DNA of 36,175 bases from Actinobacteria bacterium OK074 (GTDB lineage: Bacteria > Actinomycetota > Actinomycetes > Streptomycetales > Streptomycetaceae): NCBI GenBank assembly GCA_001298575.1, contig LJCV01000302.1, positions 1 to 36,175 of the forward strand. The letters are read 5' to 3'. Of the stretch, positions 13,964 to 20,885 are shown one piece after another. A model generated the notes under the pieces. It was not told the DNA's origin. It made no database searches and was given only the letters and a program-made list of their open reading frames with translations. Every line of letters starts with the position of its first letter. Within the stretch, counting starts at the first letter, position 1. The position numbers were made by a program, and so were the translations under genes.

Positions 13964-16124
13964 CGTCGCCGCGGACGCGTGGGTCCGGATCGGGACCCTG
14001 CGGGTCGCGCGCGCGTTACGGGACTTCGTGGAACTGGAGGCCCTCCCCGGCACCGACGTGGCTGCCGGGGAGTTCTGGGCCGGGTTCGAGCGGCTGATCG
14101 ACGACCTCGCGCCGCGCAATCGCGCACTGGTGGACCGGCGCCGCGAACTGCAGGACGGCGTGGACGCCTGGCACACCGAGCACCGCGGCGAGGACTTCGA
14201 CGCGGACGCGTATCGCCGGCACCTGACAGAGATCGGCTACCTGGTCCCGACACCGGAGCCCTTCACCGTGGACACCGCAGGCACGGACGCGGAGATCACG
14301 CGGATCGCCGGTCCGCAACTGCTGGTGCCGGTGGTCGACGAACCCTTCGTGCTCGAAGGGGTCAACGCCCGGTGGGGGTCGCTGTACCGCGCCCTGTACG
14401 AGACCGACGTGATCCCTCCGGGCGACGCCGCCGAACGCCGCGAAGCGGTCATCGACTTCGCGCGGGGCATTCTCGACGTGATGGCGCCGCTCGACGAGGG
14501 CTCGCACGCGGAATCGACGCGCTATCAGGTCATCGACGGCGCACTGCGCGTGCGGTTGTCCGACGGCACGTTCTCCACCCTGGCCCCCACGGCGCGGCTG
14601 GCCGGATTCCGCGGTGATCCCGCCCGGCCGTTGGTCGTGCTGATCGAACACCATCACCTGCACGTCGAGATCCGGTTCGACCCGGACGGCGAGTTCGGCC
14701 GTCTCGACGCGGCCGGCATCCAGGACGTGGTCCCGGAATCCGGGATCACCACGATCATGGACTTCGAGGACTGTGTCGCCGCCGTGGACGCCGCGGACAA
14801 GACCGAGGTCTACCGTGCCTGGTTGCGTCTGATGTGCGGCAGCTACACCGCGCGGCACAGCGGCGGCGGAATGGAGCCCGATCGCCGGTACACCGCCCCG
14901 GACGGCGGCCGGACATCGCTGCCCGGGCGGGCACTGCTGTTCGCCCGGATCGTCGGGCAGCTGATGACCACGGACGCGATCCTCGACCACGAGGGCGCCG
15001 AGGTGCCGGAAGTCATCGTCGACACCGTGATCGCCACCCTCGCGGCGCTGCACGACCTGCGGGGCGACACCTCCCGCGTGAACTCCCGTACCGGCGCGGT
15101 GTATCTGGCGGTGCCGAAACTGCACGGGCCGGACGAGTTCGCCTTCGTCGACGAGCTGTTCGGCCGCGTCGAGCGCCTGCTCGGGCTGCCGGACCACACG
15201 GTGAAACTCGGGCTGCTGGACGAGGAGCGGCGCACCACCGTCAACCTGGCGGCGTGCATCGAGGCGGTCCGGCACCGAGTCGTCTCCACCAACAACGGCC
15301 TGCTCGACCGGACCGGCGACGAGATCCACACCTCGATGGCGGCCGGGCCCATGGTGCCCAAGGCCGCCATGAAGACCCAGCCCTGGCAGCTGGCCTACGA
15401 GCAGTGGCACGTCGACACCTGCCTGGCCCACGGCCTTCAGGGCCGGGCACTGATCGGCCTCGGCATGTGGCCCACGCCCGACCGGATGCGCGACCTGTAC
15501 GAGTCCAAGATCGGCCAGCTCTCGCTGGGCGCGGGGATGACCTGGGTGCCGACCGCCGTCGCCGCGACGCTGCACGCCGTGCACTACCACCAGGTGGACG
15601 TCGCCGACGTGCAGCGCGAGATCGCGGCGGCCGGACCGCGCCGTTCGCTCGGCGAACTCCTGCGCCCGCCCGTCGCCGGAACCGAAACGGGAACCAGAAC
15701 CGGAACCGAGGCCCGCACCGATCCGCGGACGGAGCTGGACGCCCACTGCTACACCGCTCTCGGCTACGCGGTGCGCTGGATCGAGCGCGCCGTCGCCAGT
15801 TCCCCGATGCCCGCCTTCGACGGCGTCGTCGTACTCGAAGACCGCGCCACACTGCGGATGTCGACCCAACTGCTGGCGAACTGGCTGTACCACGACGTGA
15901 TCACCGTGCGGGATGTGGACGACGGTCTGCGCCGGACGGCGGCGGTCCTCGACGACCGCCTCCACGACGAACCGGGTTACCGGCCGCTGCTGCCCGCGGG
16001 GGAAGCCTCCCTCGCGTGGCGGGCGGCCCGCGAACTGATCATCCGGGGCGCAACGGCGCCGAACGGCTACACCGAACCGGTGCTGTACCGGTTCCGCCGC
16101 GCACAGAAGGCCCAGGCAGCGTGA
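13950..16124 (+). CDS. Malate synthase G homologue in a biosynthetic operon
   Basis: The full-length protein (724 residues) is collinear with GlcB of Mycobacterium tuberculosis: ARWGSLYRALYETDVIP, ITTIMDFEDCVAAVD, LDRTGDEIHTSM, ANWLYHDVIT and PNGYTEPVL. By eye, the Mg/glyoxylate residues R339, E434 and D462 and the base D633 correspond to R333, E425, D453 and D631. Beside the glyoxylate site, conserved INTGFLD reads TNNGLLD (Thr to Asn449, Phe to Leu451), which may enlarge the pocket. A GTETGTRTGTEAR repeat has been inserted before the C-terminal domain. Malate synthase condenses acetyl-CoA with glyoxylate; following hmaS and hmo, an aryl- or cyclohexenyl-glyoxylate acceptor is an attractive inference. 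Primary glyoxylate metabolism linked to ccr is the alternative. Leu23 is TTA (14016-14018). The start overlaps the previous gene by 14 nt with no clear ribosome site. Confidence 0.9.
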   Translation: MSIADVAADAWVRIGTLRVARALRDFVELEALPGTDVAAGEFWAGFERLIDDLAPRNRALVDRRRELQDGVDAWHTEHRGEDFDADAYRRHLTEIGYLVPTPEPFTVDTAGTDAEITRIAGPQLLVPVVDEPFVLEGVNARWGSLYRALYETDVIPPGDAAERREAVIDFARGILDVMAPLDEGSHAESTRYQVIDGALRVRLSDGTFSTLAPTARLAGFRGDPARPLVVLIEHHHLHVEIRFDPDGEFGRLDAAGIQDVVPESGITTIMDFEDCVAAVDAADKTEVYRAWLRLMCGSYTARHSGGGMEPDRRYTAPDGGRTSLPGRALLFARIVGQLMTTDAILDHEGAEVPEVIVDTVIATLAALHDLRGDTSRVNSRTGAVYLAVPKLHGPDEFAFVDELFGRVERLLGLPDHTVKLGLLDEERRTTVNLAACIEAVRHRVVSTNNGLLDRTGDEIHTSMAAGPMVPKAAMKTQPWQLAYEQWHVDTCLAHGLQGRALIGLGMWPTPDRMRDLYESKIGQLSLGAGMTWVPTAVAATLHAVHYHQVDVADVQREIAAAGPRRSLGELLRPPVAGTETGTRTGTEARTDPRTELDAHCYTALGYAVRWIERAVASSPMPAFDGVVVLEDRATLRMSTQLLANWLYHDVITVRDVDDGLRRTAAVLDDRLHDEPGYRPLLPAGEASLAWRAARELIIRGATAPNGYTEPVLYRFRRAQKAQAA

Positions 16125-16161
16125 TGCGGTCGAACCGACGAGAGCGAGAAAGGGAGACCTC

Positions 16162-17124
16162 GTGCACGCAGTAGTGGTGACCGAGCCCGGCGGCCCGGAT
16201 GTCCTCCGTTACCGCCGGATGCCGGACCCGGTTCCCGGACCGGGCGAGGTGCTGGTGCGGACCAGGGCGATCGGCGTGAACTACCGCGACGTGTACGTAC
16301 GCAGAGGGGAGTACCCCGCTGAACTCCCCGTCCCGGGCCTCGAAGGAGCGGGCGAGGTCGTGGCGGCGGGCGCTGGAGCCGAGGCCGCCGTCGGGGACCG
16401 AGTGGCCTGGGCGTACGGCAGGGCTGGCTATGCCGAACTCGTGGCCGTCCCGGCCGACCAGTGCGTGCCGGTGCCCGACGGGATCGACTGGCAGGTCGCC
16501 GGTGGCGCGCTGTTGCAGGGAATGACCGCGCACTACCTCCTGGAGTCGGTGTACCGACCGACGCCGGGAGACTCGATCCTGGTGCACGCGGGCGCCGGCG
16601 GCATGGGCCAGCTTCTGGTGCAGTGGGCCGCGGCGCGAGGCGCCGAGGTGATCACCACCGTGTCCACCGACGAGAAGGAGAAGCTCGCCCGGGAGGCCGG
16701 GGCCCGGCACGTGCTGCGTTACGGTGCCGAACTCGCCGGTCGTATCCGGGAACTGACGGACGGCGAAGGGGTCTCGGCCGTCTACGACGGCGTCGGCGCG
16801 GCCACCTTCGAGTCGAGCCTCGCCTCGCTCCGGCCGCGGGGCACACTCGCGTTGTTCGGATCCGCGAGCGGCCGAGTGCCGCCGTTCGATCCGCAACGCC
16901 TCGCCGAACTGGGTTCGCTGTTCGTGACCCGGCCGGTGCTGCCGCACTTCGTCCGCACCCGCGCCGAGGTGCTGTGGCGGGCGAACGAGGTCTTCGGCGC
17001 GATATCCGAAGGCATACTGCGCATTCGGTTCGGTGGCACCTACGCCCTGCCCGACGCGGCGCAGGCCCATCGGGCGATCGAGTCCCGCGCCACGGCCGGT
17101 TCCCTCGTGCTGCTGCCGGCATGA
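16162..17124 (+). CDS. Zinc-independent quinone oxidoreductase / enoyl reductase-like MDR enzyme
   Basis: The protein has 320 residues from GTG 16162 with AGGGAG upstream. It is a medium-chain reductase of the NADPH:quinone oxidoreductase type: VTEPGGPDVLRYRRMPDPVPGPGEVLVR-like N-terminus, IGVNYRDVYVRRGEYP, and the cofactor loop VHAGAGGMGQLLVQ (~142-155). The Cys cluster of the structural zinc and the zinc-site Cys/His of alcohol dehydrogenases are absent. Relatives reduce quinones, enones or enoyl-CoA/ACP thioesters. As the last intact gene of the hmaS operon, 37 bp after the malate synthase homologue, it could reduce a conjugated intermediate, for example after dehydration of an aldol product. 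The substrate is not deducible. Confidence 0.85.
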   Translation: MHAVVVTEPGGPDVLRYRRMPDPVPGPGEVLVRTRAIGVNYRDVYVRRGEYPAELPVPGLEGAGEVVAAGAGAEAAVGDRVAWAYGRAGYAELVAVPADQCVPVPDGIDWQVAGGALLQGMTAHYLLESVYRPTPGDSILVHAGAGGMGQLLVQWAAARGAEVITTVSTDEKEKLAREAGARHVLRYGAELAGRIRELTDGEGVSAVYDGVGAATFESSLASLRPRGTLALFGSASGRVPPFDPQRLAELGSLFVTRPVLPHFVRTRAEVLWRANEVFGAISEGILRIRFGGTYALPDAAQAHRAIESRATAGSLVLLPA

Positions 17125-17375
17125 TCGTGGACCTTGGCTCGACTCTGCCGGGGATCTCGGAGACGGAACTGTCCGACGAGCTCGGGCGGGTGACGCCCGA
17201 CGCCGTACGGGGTACGGGGGCCATCCGGACCGGCGGCCACATGGACGCCACGCGCCGCCCGCGGCCCCCGATCGCCCAGGGCCCTGCCCCTGGTGCGGCA
17301 CGGCCTGCTCGTCTCAGCGGCGCAGCTGGTCGGTTCGCAGCTCGAAGTCGCCGTAGCTGTTGTCGGCGGGGTTGA
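17121..17375 (+). pseudogene. Possible truncated ketoacyl-ACP synthase III start
   Basis: ATG 17121 overlaps the previous stop (ATGA), as expected for another operon member. The first ~38 residues (MIVDLGSTLPG, ETELSDELG, TPDAVRGTGAIR) follow the pattern of FabH-like N-termini, where a short first strand, a helix such as xxELAxRLG and a TGIR motif occur. After about 17235 the frame turns into unstructured Pro/Arg-rich sequence and runs antisense into the aldo/keto reductase gene. I read this as a gene cut off by a rearrangement that ends the cluster. A genuine small protein is less likely. Confidence 0.4.
17276..17293. terminator. Weak hairpin between convergent genes
   Basis: CCAGGG (17276-17281) and CCCTGG (17288-17293) can pair over a 6-nt loop in the short space between the hmaS operon and the convergent aldo/keto reductase gene. 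It has no T-run, so it is a candidate only. Confidence 0.25.
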
Positions 17376-18333
17376 CCGTGACTCCGGGGGCGACGATCTC
17401 GTCGATGCGGTCGAGGACGTCGGCGGGGAGGGTGGTCTCGGCGGCGGGCAGGAACGCCTCCAACTGCTGCATGGTGCGCGGTCCGATGATGGCCGAGGTG
17501 ACGCCGGGGTGGTTGATGACGAAGGCGACGGCCAGTTCGATCAGGGTCAGGTCGGCCTTGTCGGCCAGGACCGCGAGTTGCTCGACGGCGTCGAGTTTGC
17601 GCTGGTTGGCCGGGGTGTCCAGGTCGAAGCGGGCTGTGGGGCGGGCCGCGGACGCGGGGCCGGTGGCGGTGCCCTTGCGGTAGCGGCCCGAGAGCCAGCC
17701 GCCGGCGAGCGGGCTGTAGGTCAAGGTGCCCATGCCGTGGCGGCGCACCGTGGGCAGGACGTCCTCCTCGATGCCGCGCACCAGGAGGGAGTAGGGCGGC
17801 TGCTCGGTCACGAAGCGTTCCAGGCGGCGTTCGCGGGAGGTCCACTGGGCCTCGACGATCTGCGAGCCGGAGTACGAGGAGGAGCCGAGGTAGCGGATCT
17901 TGCCCTGGCGGACGAGGTCGGACAGGGCGCCGAGGGTCTCGGCGACATCGGTGTCGGGGCTGGGGCGGTGGACCTGGTAGAGGTCGATGTGGTCGGTGCC
18001 GAGGCGCCGCAGCGAGTTCTCGACCTCGCGCATGATCCAGCGCCGTGAGCCGCCACGCTGGTTGGGGTCGTCCTGGTCCATGGGCATGAAGAACTTGGTC
18101 GCCAGGAACACGTCCTCGCGCCGGCCCTTGAGGGCCTTGCCGACGATCTCCTCGGAGACCCCGCCGGAGTAGACGTCGGCGGTGTCGACGAAGTTGATGC
18201 CCGCGTCGAGGGCTCGGTGGATGATCCGTACCGAGTCGGCCTCGTCCTGGTTGCCCCAGGGCCCGAACATCATCGCGCCCAGGCACAGCGGGCTGACGTG
18301 GACGCCGGTACGGCCCAGCGGTCGGTAGCGCAT
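17314..18333 (-). CDS. Aldo/keto reductase (YghZ/Tas-like)
   Basis: The protein has 339 residues from ATG 18333 with AGGAGA upstream. This is a typical NADPH-dependent aldo/keto reductase barrel: MRYRPLGRTGVHVSPLCLGAMMFG start, catalytic Asp and Tyr in DTADVYSGG, Lys in FLATKFFMP, His in YQVHRPSPDTD, and the late cofactor motif SAIIGPRTMQQLE. It reduces aldehydes or ketones, but the natural substrate cannot be predicted. The MmyB-like regulator gene lies 28 bp upstream on the same strand, and a regulator-reductase pair of this kind is common in Streptomyces. It is unrelated in orientation to the hmaS operon. Confidence 0.9.
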   Translation of the reverse strand: MRYRPLGRTGVHVSPLCLGAMMFGPWGNQDEADSVRIIHRALDAGINFVDTADVYSGGVSEEIVGKALKGRREDVFLATKFFMPMDQDDPNQRGGSRRWIMREVENSLRRLGTDHIDLYQVHRPSPDTDVAETLGALSDLVRQGKIRYLGSSSYSGSQIVEAQWTSRERRLERFVTEQPPYSLLVRGIEEDVLPTVRRHGMGTLTYSPLAGGWLSGRYRKGTATGPASAARPTARFDLDTPANQRKLDAVEQLAVLADKADLTLIELAVAFVINHPGVTSAIIGPRTMQQLEAFLPAAETTLPADVLDRIDEIVAPGVTVNPADNSYGDFELRTDQLRR

Positions 18334-18361
18334 GGAAGTGTTCTCCTTTGTCGTGGTGCGT

Positions 18362-19258
18362 TCAGTCGCCGGCCGGTGCGGGGGCGGTACCGGTGGTGGT
18401 CCAACCGGCGAGGAGGCTGAGGGCCCGCCGTTCCGGTGAGTCCGGTTCGGGGGTGTAGGCGTTGATGCGCAGGCCGGGGTCGGCGGGCAGTTCCAGGGCC
18501 TCGTAGGGCAGCGTGAGTTCGCCGACCAGCGGGTGGCGCAGGCGTTTCACGCCGGACCGGTGGATCTTCACGTCGTGGCGGGCCCAGCGGCGCGCGAAGT
18601 CGGCGCTCTTGGTGGTGAGCTCTCCGATCAGGTCGGTCAGCGCCTTGTCGTGGGGGGCGCGGCCGGTCTCGGTGTGCAGGAAGGCCACCGAGTCGTCGGC
18701 ACCCTTGTCCCGGTCGGCCCAGAACTCCTGGCTCGCGGGATCGAGGAACAGGAAGCGGGCGGTGTTGACCGGCCCGCGCTGTGCGAACAGCGGCGAGTCG
18801 AAGACCGGCGCGTACAGGGCGCGCCCGAGCGCGTTGGCGGCGAGGATGTCGAAGCGACCGTTGCGCACGTACGCCGGCGTGTCGGCCATCGAGTCCAGCA
18901 GCCGCAGGATCGCCGGGCGCACCAGGGAGGCGGTCGCCGTGGGCCGCCGGCCCGAAGGGGTGGCCGCGCGCGCCAGGTCGTACAGGTGGGCACGCTCGGC
19001 CTCGTTGAGCTGTAGGGCACGGGCCAGGGACTCCAGGACCGCGTCCGAGGCGCCGCTGAGGTTGCCGCGCTCAAGGCGCACGTAGTAGTCCGCGCTGATT
19101 CCCGCGAGCAGGGCCACCTCCTCGCGCCGCAGCCCGGCCACCCTGCGGTTTCCGCCGTAGACGGGAAGCCCGGCCTGCTCGGGGGTGATCCGCTGCCTGC
19201 GGGTGCTCAGGAACTCGCGGACCTCGGCCGCCCGCTCCTTCCGGTCAGCCCCGGCCAT
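18362..19258 (-). CDS. XRE-family regulator with MmyB-like ligand-binding domain
   Basis: The protein has 298 residues. ATG 19258 is chosen for its GGGGAG ribosome site six bases upstream. The N-terminus has an XRE helix-turn-helix (REEVALLAGISADYYVRLERGN, ~40-65) preceded by REFLSTRRQRITPEQAGLP, the usual start of this family. The C-terminal half is the MmyB-like ligand-binding domain (FDILAANALGRALYAP, FLFLDPASQEFW, ARHDVKIHRSGVKRLRHPLVGEL, YTPEPDSPERRALSLLAGW). Such regulators, first noted next to methylenomycin genes, often control an adjacent oxidoreductase. Here that is the aldo/keto reductase directly downstream. Confidence 0.92.
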   Translation of the reverse strand: MAGADRKERAAEVREFLSTRRQRITPEQAGLPVYGGNRRVAGLRREEVALLAGISADYYVRLERGNLSGASDAVLESLARALQLNEAERAHLYDLARAATPSGRRPTATASLVRPAILRLLDSMADTPAYVRNGRFDILAANALGRALYAPVFDSPLFAQRGPVNTARFLFLDPASQEFWADRDKGADDSVAFLHTETGRAPHDKALTDLIGELTTKSADFARRWARHDVKIHRSGVKRLRHPLVGELTLPYEALELPADPGLRINAYTPEPDSPERRALSLLAGWTTTGTAPAPAGD

Positions 19259-19778
19259 GACCGCTCCCCGTGGGCATGACGGCGGTGCCCGACGGCGGCG
19301 CCGCAGTGCACCCGCGTACGGATGGAGGGCGGGTGTCCAGGAGCACGGCTGGTTCCTCCTGCTCGTGGCGGATCGGGTCGGCGATCTCACCGTAGAGCCG
19401 TCTCCCGTGCGCTGCGAGGTACTGCCGTTACCTGGAACAGCAGTGACTCCCGCCCGCGGGCGGGACGCGCTTCGATGGGGAGGAGGACCAGGCAGCGGCG
19501 CCCCGCGACGGAGCCTCGCTCCGCCGGGGTCCGCCGCCATGCGGAGTTCCGGGATCTCCCGGATGCTGCCGATCCGGCCTGCATCCCTGTCTGCCGCGGT
19601 GAGTTGCCCCCGGCCTGCCGGCGCTGGGCGGATCATCCTGATGGGCGGCCACAAGGCGCGCGGGGACGACCAGCCATGTTGTGGGCGCCCCAGGGACGGA
19701 CTCGCGCTGCTGGAGGGCTTCGGGGCGGGGGTTCAGTCACACGGCCCAGGTGGTGGTCCTGCCGTGCCCGGGCGGCAC
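19259..19778. other. Non-coding spacer with a perfect hairpin at 19509-19523
   Basis: No protein with recognisable features was found on either strand in these 520 bp. CGGAGC (19509-19514) and GCTCCG (19518-19523) pair over a 3-nt loop, with CCCC/GGGG extending the stem. It could terminate transcription from the SDR gene or lie in the leader of the MmyB-like regulator. Confidence 0.4.
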
Positions 19779-20624
19779 TCAGGTGAGCCAGGGGCCCGTG
19801 AGTGCCTGTACGGCGGATCCGTCCAGGTCGCTGAGTTTGATCGCGGCGAGTTCGCGCGCCGGGCCGGAGGTCTGTACGCGGAAGGGCGGCCGCTCGGCGG
19901 TGAGCGTGGCGACGACCACGGCCGCCGCGTCGGCCGAACTCTGGGCCTGTTCGAAGAGGCCGCCGACCGTGTCGAAGTACGCCTTGAAGGCCGCCTCGTA
20001 GGGCCCCGCGTTCTCGATCAGCCCGGGCACGGACGGCTCCAGGTGGGCGACGAACTCGCTTGCCACCGGCCCGGGTTCCACCACCGAGACCTGCACTCCG
20101 GTGCTCGCCGCGACCGGGGCGAGGGACTCCAGGAAGCCCTCGACGGCGAACTTGGCCGCGCAGTATGCCTCGTTGAACGGCTGCCCGATCAGTCCGCCGA
20201 GGCTGGAGACCGTGATGACCCGGCCGCCAGTGGCGCGCAGGTGCGGCAGCGCCGCCCGGGTCAGTTCCACGACCCCGAAGAAGTTGGTCTCCAGGACGGA
20301 CCGGAAGGCATCGACGCCTATCTGCTCGACGGTGCCGAGCTGTCCGATCCCGGCGTTGTTGACCACCGCGTCGAGACGGCCGTACTCGGTGATCACACCG
20401 GCCACGGCTGCGGCGACGGACGCGGGGTCGGTCACGTCGAGGCGCTCGATCCGGACCCGCTCGGCGACACCGGCCGCCTCGACGGCCGTACGCAGGGCGT
20501 CCGCCCTGCCGGTGTCGCGGAGGGTGGCGACGACGTTCCAGCCGGCCTCCGCGGCCTGGACCGCGGTGGCCAGACCGATACCGGAGGAGGTCCCGGTTAT
20601 CAGAACAGTACGCAGGACAGTCAT
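19779..20624 (-). CDS. Short-chain dehydrogenase/reductase
   Basis: The protein has 281 residues from ATG 20624 with GGAAGAG upstream; an in-frame extension to 20687 lacks family features. This is a classical SDR: the cofactor motif TGTSSGIG (~9-16), NNAG, catalytic Ser in VSSLGG, and Tyr and Lys in YCAAK. The VEPGPVASEF segment and the length match the oxidoreductases often annotated as YusZ-like. It reduces or oxidises a small carbonyl or alcohol compound of unknown identity. The gene is divergent from the LysR fusion gene, a standard arrangement for a regulator and its target. Confidence 0.9.
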   Translation of the reverse strand: MTVLRTVLITGTSSGIGLATAVQAAEAGWNVVATLRDTGRADALRTAVEAAGVAERVRIERLDVTDPASVAAAVAGVITEYGRLDAVVNNAGIGQLGTVEQIGVDAFRSVLETNFFGVVELTRAALPHLRATGGRVITVSSLGGLIGQPFNEAYCAAKFAVEGFLESLAPVAASTGVQVSVVEPGPVASEFVAHLEPSVPGLIENAGPYEAAFKAYFDTVGGLFEQAQSSADAAAVVVATLTAERPPFRVQTSGPARELAAIKLSDLDGSAVQALTGPWLT

Positions 20625-20885
20625 GGGATCTCTTCCGGTCGGCGAGAACGTTTCGCCCACCGTGCCATCGCCCCCGGGACCGGCCAACCCCTATCTTCCG
20701 GCCCTCCCGACCCTTAATTCGCGTACGCCTCCACCCGCCACCCGACAGGGCGTCGCGCGAGTGCGCCGGACCACGCCGCCGCACGTCAGAGGCGTGGGAC
20801 GACCGGCCGCACGCCACGTGTCACGAGAGGGAAAGAAATACTCAAGTGATATGGAATGCTTATTAGTTGATGCTAGCGTGTATTC
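20625..20885. promoter_or_regulatory. SDR/LysR divergent promoter; LysR gene probably leaderless
   Basis: This 261-bp spacer has a sharply AT-rich end (about 20836-20885). A -10-like TAGCGT (20874-20879) lies six bases before the LysR ATG and no ribosome site is present, which fits leaderless transcription. ATGCT is repeated in the same region (20855 and 20870 areas) and TTATTAGTTGAT lies between the copies. A LysR operator is expected here, but a clear T-N11-A palindrome was not established. Confidence 0.4.

Noticed and set aside
14016..15965. 649-codon minus-strand frame opposite the malate synthase homologue
   Set aside because: Shadow of the real gene; its His/Gly/Val-rich composition is that of antisense high-GC coding DNA.
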